Positions 45,209 through 57,169 of a DNA stretch of 64,000 nucleotides are shown piece by piece. A program made the translations under genes and the position numbers. Origin of the DNA: Haberlea rhodopensis (taxonomy: Eukaryota; Streptophyta; Magnoliopsida; Lamiales; Gesneriaceae). Where the stretch lies: NCBI GenBank assembly GCA_907163345.1, contig CAJQUN010000003.1, positions 2,108,001 through 2,172,000 on the forward strand, read 5' to 3'. A model generated the notes under the pieces. The model had not been told where the DNA came from. It did no database searches and saw nothing but the letters and a program-made list of their open reading frames with translations. Each line of letters opens with the position of its first letter. Position 1 is the stretch's first letter.

Positions 45209-48200
45209 ATGGCGGTTTCGAATGGCTTCGCTTCGACGGAGGATGAGGAGTCGCCGGCAGTGCTGGAGGAGCCGCTGCTGCTACAGTATCAACAGCAACG
45301 GCAGCAGGACGAATCGTTGCGCCTGCGCCGGCCGCAGTCCAATACGTCGTCTCAAGTTGCCATTGTCGGCTCCGATCTCTGTCCAATTGAAAGCCTTGAC
45401 TACGAGTACACTTTCTTATTCATATACAATCGTTGTGTGTTTGCGAGTGAGAGTGCGAATGCGTGTGTAGGAATTAGGATTATTGTTTGTATGTGTATAC
45501 TGCTGCGTGATTAGAAGAGCAGTATATTCTGTGACCTACTTTTCAATTAATTTGGAGTCTGACGCGAAGTTTTACGAGAGGATAAGTATTAATATCTTTG
45601 CGTTTTCTTGCAAGTATTCCACAGATGTTTTCTTGATCTAGTCGATGCTGGCTTGATACTTTGGATTTCGTAATTTGGAAAAAAAATATTTGATTTCTTA
45701 TGATATGAATCCTGTGATGGGATAAAAACATTAAACTTTCATCTGCATTGTTATTTGATGGAAATACGAGCGCTTTATGTTGGACGAGTTAGGTCTACAG
45801 AGATATAATGATCGTGCTGAAAATATATGCTGCTGTTTATGCATAATTGACTTCATTATATGTTCGATGATTCAATTTTCATTTTGAAGCTGAAAGGAAT
45901 TTTTTGAAGTGTATTTAGCCATATATTAAGTTAAGAAGTTTGTATCTTCATGTTACCATGCTATATGTTTTATGTTGATTACAAGTTGTTGACCACATGA
46001 TATATACATATGAAGTGCTAACCAGATAAGCATGTAGATATTGTACTGTTTTTTTTTTGATCGGGCAAATAATTTTATTAGAAAGAGTACTAGGAGTACT
46101 CCGAAAATTACAAAAGTAGCTGTATAAAAATAAGTAATACACCCATCAAACTAGTGGAAAAAACCTAATTCAGCAAACAAAACATAGGCTCCCTAATCCA
46201 ATCAGTTAGTGAATAAGAGAAATGTCTCAGATTTTTAATCCAAAACCAACTCCGAAATCTGATTAGTTCCAAACTATCATCACTCCCCTCCTCATTAGAT
46301 CTGAAAACTCTTTTATTTCTCGCCAGCCAAATTGTCCAAATCACCGTTTGCCAAATCGTCATCCATTCTTTAAGTCCCTTGTTCCGGTTCCATAATTCAA
46401 TGTGCTGATTCATATGAAGTTGAGATTCTTGATGGAGAGTCCGAGCCATTTGTAGCATTGCATCCATAACATATAAGATTCCCCGCAGCCGAAAACCAAA
46501 TGCGTTGTTGATTGTACTGTATTGTGTCAAAAATATGAATTTAAGGTAATTTTTTAAAAAATGTATACTACACATACCTTGTTCGTACCGGGAGAAGTTT
46601 TGGAACCATATACTGGGTATTTTGTCAATCATTCTTTCCTATCATATACAAGTGGTTCATATCAACCTTAATACTGAGAATGATCATTTATGGGAATGGT
46701 CATGGGTTTATGTTGGACATGTATATTTCTAGTATTTAGGACTGATTGCATTTCATTTCATTGTGATGAAGACATTTTTTCCCATTTTGATAATGGTCAG
46801 TGTTTCATCGAGAAACCCTATGACTAAGGCTTCGTACTCAACCATGTTTGGGCTGGCATTCCAGATGCTTTTGCACAAGAGTAGCAATTAAAGACCCTTC
46901 TGCAACATTTATATAAGTTTAAGTTGTATATCATTATTCCGTTGATGAGGCTTCTTGCATTTGAGTTCATTTTTAGACTTAAAAGCAGTGCCATGCCTTT
47001 GCCTGAAAGAAGGGCATGCAATTGTTGCTTTATACCCTAATAAAGTTAACGAGTCCATAAAATTGTAGTTTTATTGATATAATTTTAAAATTGCAGGAAA
47101 TGCTTTCATTACGCATCTTTGAATTGCTTCCCTTGTACCATGTGATTCCTTTCTCAATATGTTTGTTTTTTAATAATTTATCCACATTGTATATCCTATC
47201 ATAAAGACAATGTAATTTAAGAATCATTGACCTTGTTCCATTCTTTGCCTATGCTCTTGATGATTTTGTAGCAATTTAACGTCTAACTGAAGTATTTTTT
47301 TGTATAGGATCATAGAGAATGAATTTTTCCGACAAGATTGGAGGAGCAGAGGGAAGACACAGATATTTCAATATATACTCATGAAATGGATATTGTGTTT
47401 TCTTATTGGAGTTATGGTCGGTCTCCTTGGGTTCTTCAACAACCTTGCTGTAGAAAACATAGCTGGAATAAAATTTGTCATCACCTCGAACATGATGTTG
47501 GCCAGAAAGTAAGAATCTTGGTACTTTACGTATGATGTTGGACAGAAAGTTAGAATCTTGGTACTTTATGTTCGTATGAAGATTTTTCGTATTAAGCCCT
47601 GGTTCATCTAATAATATGTACTTTGGAAAAAAAATGTTTTTCATGTGAATAAATCTTTTTTTTAGCTTCATTGTTTCTCTTTCTTTGTCGGCCTGTAGAT
47701 ATCTGAAACACTGGAGGTTAACTTCATGTTTCTGCTTTTAAAACTTTTAGACCAATAGTTACGTTATACTGAATTATTTTTCATGGTATCTGGGTGTAAT
47801 TATTTTTGTTTGCTTCTTACCTGCCACCTCTCTCATGTTTTATAGTAGGGTTTTGCATCTGAACTAATGTATAGATATTGAGTTTGGGATCAGGTACACG
47901 GTGGCTTTCCTTGTATTTGCATCGTCAAATTTTGGATTGACATTGTTTGCGAGCTTGATCACTGCTTTTATAGCACCTGAGGCTGCTGGTTCAGGAATAC
48001 CAGAGGTTAAGGCTTATTTGAATGGTGTAGATGCACCGGAAATATTTTCACTGCGAACTCTGGTCATCAAGGTACATTGGGATTTGCATAGCTGGTATTA
48101 AATTACCTTCCATTGCTCTATATTCCTATTTTTCTCTCTGTCTCTCATCAAGAGATCGTGTAATTGCAAATTTCTCACTTCGTCCCTAATTCCCTATTAG

Positions 48201-51200
48201 ATTTCATGGTCGATTGTCAATATGATCGCAAAATACTTTGAAATTAACAATGTGACTGATTGAAATCACACAAACCTGCAAATCAGACAAACCATGTTCA
48301 TAACTTTGTTGGCACTAGGTTGGCTATGTTCAGTATTGTCAACTCAATTTTGAAAGTAGCTTTTGAAAGTATTTTGGGAAGTAAATTTTAGTTGGAATTT
48401 TTGGAGCTAATGCGATGTTTGTTATTTCAAAAAGTGTTTGGTTTAGATTATAAATGTGAATGAGATACTATAAAATTTGAAATTGTGGGATGTACATATT
48501 TTGGGAATGATATGGTGATAGTGAGAGCAAGTTGGTTTTGAGACTTAATCAAACCAAACAGTTATGTGGCTTTTGTGGAAAATAATCTCTATGGAAAAAC
48601 CAAATAAATGGAACCTAGGATTTTTTTTCATCTGCTTGATTAAATTGTACTTCAAAAGTTAATGGAAACTCTATATGTTTATTGATAATTGCTTGAGATC
48701 TAATATCCGGTATTGTCAAGTGTTGTTCAACATTTACAACTTATGTCTTACATGTGCAAAGATTGTTGGAAGCATATGTGCTGTGTCATCATCTCTTAAC
48801 ATTGGAAAGGCAGGGCCAATGGTCCATACAGGTGCCATCATAGCTGCAATAATAGGTCAGGGTGGGTCAAATAAGTTTAGGTTGACCTGGAAGTGCCTGC
48901 GGGTTTTCAATAATGATCGAGACAGGCGAGATCTTGTTACATGTGGGTCTGCTGCAGGAATAGCTGCTGCTTTTCGTGCTCCAGTTGGTGGTTTGTTGTT
49001 TGCTCTTGAGGAATTGGCATCTTGGTATTACTAGACCTATGTCCTTTAGTTTTTTCTGTAGTCCCAAATCTAGATTAGGATATGTTGGTATAATTTCGAG
49101 AATGCAAGATGCTATTTTTTTTAAACTCATCTATGAGTCTGGGAATGTATCTGTACCCTGTTCTGCTAAGATTAGTTATACTTGACTTTCTATGCAGGTG
49201 GAGAAGTGCTCTGCTGTGGAGAGCTTTCTTTACCACTGCTGTTGTTGCAATTGTCCTTCGGGCTTTGATTGATGTCTGTTTGAGGGGTAAATGTGGACTA
49301 TTTGGTAAAGGGGGTCTCATAATGTTTGATGTAACCTCGGCAAATATATCCTATCACTTAAGGGATGTGCCTCCCGTTCTTCTTCTTGGAGTTATTGGAG
49401 GCATTGTTGGAAGTTTCTACAATCTTTTACTCAATAAAATTTTACGAATTTATAATATCATAAATGAGTATGTTTTTGCCTTTCATTTTTTGATTTTCTA
49501 TCTGATAATGAAGTGATTATATGTCCTTTTTTTAATCCTTTAAGCTATGCTCATAGAGATTTGTAATGGAATCTTCTTTCTGTTCCAGGAAGGGTATTGC
49601 TTGCAAGATTATTTTGGCTTGCTCTATCTCCATTTTAACATCTTGTCTTCTGTTCGGATTGCCATGGCTTGCATATTGTCGTCCATGCCCATCTGATACT
49701 TCAGAGCCGTGTCCAACAATTGGTCGTTCTGGAAATTACAAGAAGTTTCAGTGCCAGCCTGGTCACTACAATGATCTTGCCAGCCTCTTTTTTAACACAA
49801 ATGATGATGCTATCAAAAATCTCTTCAGCAAAAACACGGACTCTGAGTTTCACCTTGCATCAATGTTTATTTTCTTTGTCACATGCTATTTTCTCAGCAT
49901 TTTCAGTTATGGTATTGTGGCTCCTGCGGGCCTCTTTGTGCCAGTAATTGTGACAGGTGCAGCATATGGACGATTTGTTGGAATGTTAGTTGGTTCTAAC
50001 TCGAATCTCAACCTTGGCCTCTTTGCTGTTCTTGGTTCTGCTTCTCTTCTTGGGGGCACTATGAGGACAACAGTTTCCTTATGCGTAATTATTCTTGAGC
50101 TCACTAATAATTTATTACTGCTACCACTTAGTATGCTCGTTCTTCTCATCTCCAAGACTGTTGCTGATGCATTCAATGGAAATATATACGATCTCATTGT
50201 GACATCAAAGGGTTTTCCTTACTTAGAATCTCATGTTGAGCCATATATGAGGCAATTGACAGTTGGTGATGTGGTTACCGGCCCGCTTCGGGTCTTCCAT
50301 GGAATCGAGAAAGTAAGTAATATAGTCCATATCCTCAAAACCACAAGGCACAACGGATTTCCAGTGGTAGATGAGCCCCCCATCTCCGTTTCTCCAGTTC
50401 TATTTGGTTTAATCCTCCGTGCTCATCTCATCACATTATTAAAAATGAAAATTTTCTTGCGAACCCCGGCACATTTTGGCTCAGATGACTCTACACAGTT
50501 TTCAGCTGATGATTTTTTGAAGAAGGGATTGGGCCGTGGTGACAAGATTGAAGATGTAGATTTGTCTGAGGAAGAGTTGGAAATGTTCATAGACTTGCAC
50601 CCCTTTACTAACACATCACCCTACACCGTTGTAGAGACTATGTCATTAGCTAAGTCTCTCATTCTTTTCCGTCAAGTTGGTTTGAGGCACCTGTTGATTA
50701 TTCCCAAGACTACTGACGTAAGCCATCTTTATTTTATTACTATTACACCATTTTATTGATCCTTGTTCTCTTTTGCTGGCAACCGTAAACAATATTATTT
50801 CTACGTAATTTTGGTCATTATGGTACCCACTCTTCCTTTTCCAGGTAGTTAAGAAAATATCAGTTGAGCATTTGTGAGTATGAACACGTTTGCCTTCTTC
50901 ACTCTAATCTTCCATTAGACATGTCGAGGAACAAAAACTACGATTATTTTATACATTTTTTCATTAAACGTAACTATTTCTTTGGAAGTTCATTAATTTC
51001 TAATTTCTTATGGGGCTGTGACTCCAAATTATTTGTGACCACCTTAGTCCATGACGAGTCATGATGTATTGATTGAACATCTTTATCTTCACGGATGCAA
51101 CATCGATTTGCAAGTTATTATAGTATAAAATTTAATATCACTTTCATTCCTTTTAAACGTTCTTCTTCCACCAGTCTTATCAAAATGCCATTTATTTATT

Positions 51201-51354
51201 TGTTTATTTTGTTTTGCAGAGAGTTCCTGTCGTTGGTATATTGACTAGGCATGACTTCATGCCAGAACACATCCTTAATTTATACCCACATTTGGTGACC
51301 AGCAGATGGAAAAGATTGAGATTTCAGTTCCCTCAGTCACGCAAGCTTATCTAG
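45209..51354 (+). CDS. CLC-g: CLC-type anion channel/transporter, CLC-g type
   Basis: Seven exons (45209-45405, 47308-47508, 47894-48071, 48762-49024, 49198-49467, 49589-50717, 51220-51354) join in frame to 790 aa. CLC proteins move chloride or nitrate across endomembranes, in plants often the tonoplast. An acidic/Gln-rich N-terminus precedes the membrane domain. The selectivity motif is GSGIPE (residues 165-170), with Ser instead of the Pro linked to nitrate preference. The second motif reads GKAGPMVH (207-214), with Ala209 at the gating-glutamate position. The proton-glutamate position is kept in FALEEL (about Glu275). Two C-terminal CBS regions follow (about YMRQLTVGDVV and SPYTVVETMSLAKS), ending near GILTRHDFMPEHILNLYP. 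Sequence character (LRALIDVC, FGKGGLIMFDV, TRHNGFPVVDEPP) points to CLC-g over CLC-c. Intron 1 (1.9 kb) carries an antisense LINE. AATAAA near 51567 may end the transcript. Confidence 0.92.
46050..46510 (-). mobile_element. 5'-truncated LINE in CLC-g intron 1
   Basis: On the minus strand it encodes ALHQES-like and IWQTVIWTIWLARNKRVFRS readings, typical of the last part of a plant LINE ORF, and ends in a poly-A tail (T run 46049-46058). A perfect 10-bp duplication, ATTGTACTGT, flanks it at 46040-46049 and 46511-46520. The 3' end (TTTGCCCGATC before the poly-A on the minus strand) matches that of the LINE in Lunapark intron 1 (TTTTGCCTGATC). Both belong to one family. The upstream 122 bp that extend the ORF to 46632 are host DNA. 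Confidence 0.88.
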
Positions 51355-51605
51355 AGAATTGCAACTAACCCCTTTATAGTGTTTTTTTACGCTCGGCTTC
51401 GAAGTAATCAAATGATGCACCAATCCCTTCTTTTTCCTGGATTCAAGAGCATATTAAGGACCTTCATTCTTCATCTGTTGGCCTAGTATGCATTCAGGTC
51501 TGGCAAAGATGCCAGTTTTATAATTATGAATAGATACTATAAATTTTTCTTGGTTTTATTTGTTAAAATAAATTGATGCCATCCACCTGTATTATAATAT
51601 TTTTC

Positions 51606-52185
51606 GGGAAAATTACCTTCTGCATCCTATAGTTTACATCAGATTTCACTTTCCAACCATAGTTTGAAAATTTCACTTTACATAATGAACTTTCATTATA
51701 TGTGACAATTTACATTAATATCGGTTAATGTAAAAAAAGTCAACAAAAAGTGTATTTATTTACATATTGCCGTTATGTTTGGAGGAAAAGACTACAAGGT
51801 CTTTTAACAATTCTTTTTTTTAAATAAGCAATTGATATTAATGGTGAACTTCCTATTTCTGGATTTATGTTTTGTTGTTTACATTTTAAATTTTGAAAAT
51901 CTTATTGATAAATATGTACAAATAAAACCTTTTTTTTTGTAAAAGTTATAGATAAAATTAGTGGAAAGATTAATAAAAAATACAATATTCAGTTTGAAAA
52001 CAAAATAATGTAACGTAAATTTAGCAAATAGAATATTCAACAAAATTGGGGAAGAGAGAATGATTGGAGTTAGGTCATGTTGACATATTTTTTGTTTGAC
52101 TAAGAACGCAAAGTGTAATTTTTCAAAGTGTGATTGGAAAATAAAATATAAGGTAAACTACAAGATGTTGGGAGGTAATTTTCCC
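51606..52185. mobile_element. Mutator-like MITE with ~35-bp terminal inverted repeats
   Basis: The left end GGGAAAATTACCTTCTGCAT, continuing CCTATAGTTTACAT, and the right end read inward, GGGAAAATTACCTCCCAACA continuing TCTTGTAGTTTACCT, form strong inverted repeats. Flanks ATATTTTTC (51597-51605) and ATATTTATC (52186-52194) match at 8 of 9 bases. A 9-bp target duplication is the Mutator hallmark. The interior has no transposase. It lies 250 bp downstream of CLC-g. Confidence 0.8.
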
Positions 52186-52279
52186 ATATTTATCTGATGC
52201 TCATCTAAGAACAAAACTACAAAAAAATGTGGTACTTAACATATGCCTAAAAGAGGTAAAAAAACTGCTACCATACAAT

Positions 52280-52703
52280 TATGGATGTAAACGAACCGAA
52301 TCGAAACGAATATGAAGAAAATTTTAAAGTTCGAATTCGGCTAGAAATAGATATATTCGAGCTTGAGTTCGATTCGAAATTCGTATAGTTTAAAATTTTT
52401 AGCTCGAGTTCGGCTCGAATCAAAGTTCGATTTCGAATTCTGCTAAAAAAGATTCGAACAAGCTCGCGAGCTATCCGAACTATTGCTCGGAAATAAATAC
52501 ATGAAAGGTTCAAAATACATTTATTTAATATGTAATTATATTATATTAATAAAATAGTAAAGTTCGTGATTAGGTTCGAGTTCGGCTCGAAAAATGTTCG
52601 AACATGTTCGAGTTCGGCTCGAATTCGAGAATTTCGAATAATCAATTATTTTTCAAGCCGGCTCGAAAAGTTCGTGAACATGTTCGATTCATTTACACCC
52701 CTA
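52280..52703. mobile_element. hAT-like non-autonomous element (TGTAAACGAACCGAA termini)
   Basis: The left end TATGGATGTAAACGAACCGA and the right end read inward TAGGGGTGTAAATGAATCGA are inverted termini. Flanks CATACAAT (52272-52279) and CACACAAT (52704-52711) match at 7 of 8. The interior is a lattice of TTCGAGTTCGGCTCGAA-like phrases on both strands, giving many short hairpins. It is non-coding. It is related to 37184-37544. Confidence 0.78.
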
Positions 52704-52711
52704 CACACAAT

Positions 52712-53176
52712 TTTGCATCTCGTCTTACTCCATGAAGCAAAATGCCTCAAAGTGTTGCACCTAAATTCTTTCGTTACGAATTATAGTGGCACTCAGACCT
52801 CGTCCTTCAGCTGGCATTGCTAAAATATAAGTGAGTTATCAATAATTGCATTCTTTGTACTTATAAGTGAGTTATCAATAATTGCATTCTTTGTACTTAT
52901 AATCCAAGGTTTTGCTAGTTTATTTCAAATGTTTCATGCTAAAATTCAACTTACACTCCTTTATCCGACTACTGACAGTGATGGTTTGCAACTTCACCTG
53001 TTTAGGTATGTAAACTGTTTTTAAGACACTTGAATGATCTATTTTGGTAGTTCGTTTATGTGAAGTCCGCATGCCTAAAGATCTCTATCTTGTTTTCCAT
53101 CTATCTTAGCATATCCTTGATAGGCTTGTATCTGAGTAGGACCTGTCCACTTTGTCCAGATCCGACAAGACGGGCA
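52712..53176. other. Spacer, no gene seen
   Basis: It holds an exact tandem duplication of about 36 bp (TAAGTGAGTTATCAATAATT followed by GCATTCTTTGTACTTA, twice, about 52827-52898). Otherwise it is AT-rich. Confidence 0.55.
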
Positions 53177-53810
53177 ACGTGTGTAACATAAAATTATGAT
53201 TCAACATAATAGATTTCACAGATAAATGATCCAACTTGAACAAGATTTCAGTCGTGAGCCCCGAGTTTACGGAGGCAATTCTATTTGCCAGCTTACTGGT
53301 CGAGGTAGTAGCGAGGTTCGATCTCGTAATAGAGGATGTAGAAGAGTAGGGGAGAGTGGCTAACTTCAGGGAGTTTAATGTCAGTGATGATCAAGTGGTT
53401 GTGATTTGCCAAAAACCTGAGATGGGGAATGCTGCACCATCGAAGAACAATTTGCCAAAAACCTGAGAACCTGAGATGGTTGTGTTTTAAATGCCGCCGT
53501 CATTCTGATCCATTGGATGGCAAATTGTTCTTCGATGGTGCAGCATTCCCCATCTCAGTTTTTTGGCAAATCACAACTACTTGATCATCACTGGCATTAA
53601 ACTCCCTGAAGTTAGTCATCCTCCCCCTACTCTTCTACCTCCTCTATCACGAGATCGAGCCTCGCTACTGCCTAGACCAGTAAGGAGGCAAAAGGCGGCA
53701 AATAGAAGTGTCTCCGAGAACTAATGGCTCATGACTGAATTCTTTCTCAAGGTTGGATCATTTATCAGTGAAATCTATTATGTTGAACCATAATTTTATG
53801 TTACACACGT
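53177..53810. repeat. Long inverted repeat (about 285-bp arms) abutting an ALMT exon
   Basis: The left arm 53177-53457 and right arm 53518-53810 are reverse complements with scattered differences, for example ACGTGTGTAACATAAAATTA at one end and its complement at the other, and GCTGCACCATCGAAGAACAA against TTGTTCTTCGATGGTGCAGC. The loop is about 60 bp. The outer edge of the right arm coincides with the splice donor of the orphan ALMT exon. The arms therefore probably include ALMT intron sequence or an element inserted at that boundary. A transcript would form a long perfect-like hairpin. Confidence 0.88.
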
Positions 53811-53812
53811 AC

Positions 53813-54040
53813 CTTCAATAGAATTCGCCAAGCCCTGAAGCTTAGAAACAGTGGAATTGTGGAGATCTTGGCCAGACCAATTTGGAACAATGAAGAGGTT
53901 TATCAAGAGACAAATTCCACAGACAATGGCAATTGTGTAGAATCTTTCGTGGGCTATCTTTAGAACATTATGAACTCGATAGCGAGAGACAGTAATCAAA
54001 TTGAAGGTCAACAGGAATATCACAACTACAACTGATGCTC
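53813..54040 (-). pseudogene. Orphan exon of an aluminium-activated malate transporter (ALMT)
   Basis: A single 228-bp exon has an acceptor (AAAACAG) before it and a donor (GTACGT) after it on the minus strand. It encodes GASVVVVIFLLTFNLITVSR, continuing YRVHNVLKIAHERFYTIAIV, then PNWSGQDLHNSTVSKLQGLA. This matches the membrane-exit region of plant ALMT anion channels (PNWSGEDLH motif). I found no other ALMT exon nearby on either side, so this is a gene fragment. Splice sites and frame are still intact, which suggests a recent duplication or transposition of a small genomic piece. Confidence 0.82.
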
Positions 54041-54480
54041 CTGTTTTCAATTGTCACCAACAAAATAGTTTCGATTAATTTTAGTTCGATAATAGGTTGG
54101 TTTCTTAACTTAAATTTCTCTTTTTTCCCTTATCATTTAATTTCAATTTTTATGCATGGAACTGATCTCTAAAGGCGTTAGCCGTCTTGTTAGATAAAGG
54201 GTTCCTCGTATCTTGTACATCTCCTGAGTGCACTAGTCTTATTTGTGAAGAGGAGGGAAGCATGCAAATCTGCATTTATTAACGAGGCCTGAACAAGTTA
54301 ACTGCGAAGATAAGGTTCTCTTTATTATTAAATTTTTATTCTTTTTTGGAAAAATGGGCCTTGATTACCATGATCTCATCTGCCAAATGTGATTCTTGCA
54401 ACTATCTAGAAGACTGAAGTATCTGTTACACAAATACATATATAACACATACCAAATATTTTACACTTGTATAGACACAT

Positions 54481-54790
54481 TATAGCTGTCAAAATAAGTT
54501 GGGTGCGTCAGGTTGACTAGAATTTTCCATCCCACCTAAAAACGGTCCTAGACGGGTCAGCCGTTTGGGTTGGTGGGTTGGCCCACTGGTTGGATAAATA
54601 AGTTAATTTATAATAATATTTGGATTAATTAATTAAAATATTATTTATTAATAATTTATTTAATAATTTTAATTCATTAAATATAATAAATAATATTTTT
54701 ATTTTTTGGTGGGTTAGAGGTTTTCCAACCTCCTTTATGCGGGCCTAACCCATTTTTGGGCCGTAGGCTTGGCAGACCAACTTATTTGGA
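54481..54790. mobile_element. hAT-like element fragment (TATAGCTGTCAAAATAAG end)
   Basis: The left terminus TATAGCTGTCAAAATAAG resembles that of the element at 23392. The interior shares GGTTGGTGGGTTGGCCC-, TTTTCCAACCTCC- and GGGCCTAACCC-like phrases and an AT-rich core. A clear right terminus and target duplication were not found, so the right end is approximate. Confidence 0.5.
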
Positions 54791-56229
54791 TCGAACTGGT
54801 CCGTTATATCTATACATGTACATATGCATAGGTAACACACGTTCCACGTGCATATATATATATATAGCAGTATATATAGACCCCTATGCATTATTGATTC
54901 TGGAGCGCATACATATTTTGAATTTTCCAAGTCTAACTATGTGTGCTCAATAATAACTATCTGAATTGCATAATTTAATTAATAATGATAATTCATAGAT
55001 CAACCTAAAAGGACATGTTTAGAAGATAAGGTCAAAGTAAACGATTTATAACATTCTAGATATTATGTTTTATGCAAGAAAACATAAATATCTTCTTTAT
55101 TTTAATGGAAAGCTACTGCTTTTGGCACGAATCAAACTGTATGTCAGTATCTCTAAAAACAATTTTCCTAGTCAAAATAAGACCTCTGATGTAGAATGGA
55201 ATGATTTAGTCCCAGAATATTCAATATACATTCACACTCGTTTAGTTTGTATATTGCTGCATGATTTTTGTTACATACACAGAGATCGAAATGCATCGTT
55301 ATTCTTGTGATTTGTAGTGCTACTATCATAAGACGAAATTGTTATATCTTGAGAGACGATTGTTATATTACATCAGCACCGTATGTGAGGCAATTTGGTT
55401 TTAAAGATATAGAATTTAACTCTACTTTCGACTTTGCCAATATTCTGGTTCTGTGTCGAATTTCGTTGCAATAACTTTCAATCCATTTCAGTTTACGCCG
55501 TTAACCAGCACCAACAATAACTTTTAAGTTACCTCAATATATGTCATTCCACTTTCAAATACTATATTGAAATGTTATTTCAAAAAAACTAATTCAAAAC
55601 ATAAAGGTGAAAGCTCAATTATCATGATTTCCTTTTAAATTTTTGCTCAACCCTAAGTGAAAGTTCAAATATTATAATTAATAAAACTTAAATCAAAGTT
55701 CATGTCAAGATGGTCTATGCTACCCATCCAAAGTGGATGAAAATATGCCCATCCAATGGATGAGACTACCCCATGGAGCACCATCCCATGGGATAGCCAA
55801 AAATAATTTCATGTCAAGATGCTGCTAAGTTTGTGGGACATAGTGCAAGCAGGATAAAATTCAAATTAGTCCCTGAGTTATGATCCATATTTCAAAATCA
55901 CCCTTTAATTATAAATTGTCATCATCTTCATCTATGAAAAGTTTTCTCTATTTCAAATCTATTACATTATCTTTTAATTAATTTGCATAAAAAATTGATT
56001 AGAAGAAGAATAAATTGAAAATTTTACAAAACTAAGGGATCATTTTGAAGTTAAAATTAAAGGTGGGATGATACATTTTGAAGTTAAAAAAGAGAGCCAA
56101 AGTTTATATATTATGTTATGTTGGATAACTGGCTGTATGCATCTGCACAGAAGGACTACTATGCCATTTTTTTCAAAAAAGTACTACCATGCCCAAAGTA
56201 TTAATTTTTTTAATCTATATATAAAATAA
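54791..56229. other. Intergenic, no gene seen
   Basis: AT-rich. A short TATATATATATA tract lies near 54853. Around 55700-55800 is a run of CCATCCAA and ATGGGATG phrases in both orientations, possibly a small degenerate palindrome. No exon series is recognised. Confidence 0.4.
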
Positions 56230-56239
56230 ATAAAATAAT

Positions 56240-56570
56240 AGAAAAATTTCAAAATTAGTCCTATACGCTTATGACTAATCAAAATTGATCGTATAAGATA
56301 TGATTTTAATCAATAATAATCTCAAACGTTTAGGATTAATCAAAATTAGTATCATATTATATATATTTAATAAAAAATGGTCCCAAAACCCCTTTCAATT
56401 ATGGAACCCAATTGTAATAAAATATAATTTTTATGGGATCAATTTTTATTAGTACTAAATATTTGAGACTATTATTGATTAAAATCATATTATATAGGAT
56501 TAATTTTGATTGTGCTAAACGTTTGATGCTATTATAGAAAATACCCAAGTAATTTTGAAATTTACACAAA
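56240..56570. mobile_element. Mutator-like MITE with 10-bp target duplication
   Basis: Ends carry inverted AAATTTCAAAATTA. The identical 10-bp string ATAAAATAAT flanks both sides (56230-56239 and 56571-56580). The interior is itself palindromic in phrases such as TAGTCCTATACGC and GATTAATTTTGATTGTGC. The size (331 bp) and 9-10-bp duplication fit a Mutator-type MITE. AT-richness lowers certainty. Confidence 0.62.
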
Positions 56571-56584
56571 ATAAAATAATGACG

Positions 56585-57169
56585 CCGACGGCCAACGAGA
56601 ATAAAAATTCTTCGCTACTGACTGACAGCCAACAAGGAAAAAGACCAGCTCCCTAACTTTATCTCTTTGTTCCTCAATTGTGAGCTCAAAGTCTGACTTT
56701 GGTTTCTTGATCTTAAATTTTCTCTGTGCATTCAATTTTTAAGTTTTTGTTTGTGTGTGTGGGGGGTGAATGTGAAAGATTGAGTCCATAAGGTGGGTTG
56801 ATGTGCCAATATTTGGAAGACTTTTCATGATCAGATTGATTCTTGGTGGTATTTTGCTTTATTTTTTGTGGGATTTTTTTAAAGGAGTTTTGTTGTGTGG
56901 TTTAGTTTAATTTTGCTGCTTTTTCCCTATTATTGGTTGCTTTTTGTATGTTGTAAAGATGCACAAAAGGATTAGTAATCTGAAGTCTTGTGCTTATATT
57001 TAGAGTTTGATTCTTGATTTTGATGAAGAGGTGGTTTATATTTATTCATGTGATTTGTTTCGAGTTTTTTGTTAATTGTAAGTCAAGATTGGTTAAAGGA
57101 AGTTGGGAGCGATCATTACTTATCTTTTGGATTCATTTTTTTTAGCAGAATTCATAGTTTAGAGAGAGG
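56585..57169 (+). other. 5'UTR and 5'UTR intron region of the PICALM3-type gene
   Basis: A pyrimidine-rich stretch at about 56620-56750 looks like 5'UTR. A T-rich tract ending TTTTTTTAGCAG at about 57147 lies 22 bp before the ATG and looks like an acceptor. The first splice donor was not fixed. Confidence 0.4.

Noticed and set aside
46511..46632. Upstream part of the minus-strand ORF over the LINE in CLC-g intron 1
   Set aside because: The 10-bp target duplication places the LINE end at 46510, so these codons are chance open frame in intron DNA.
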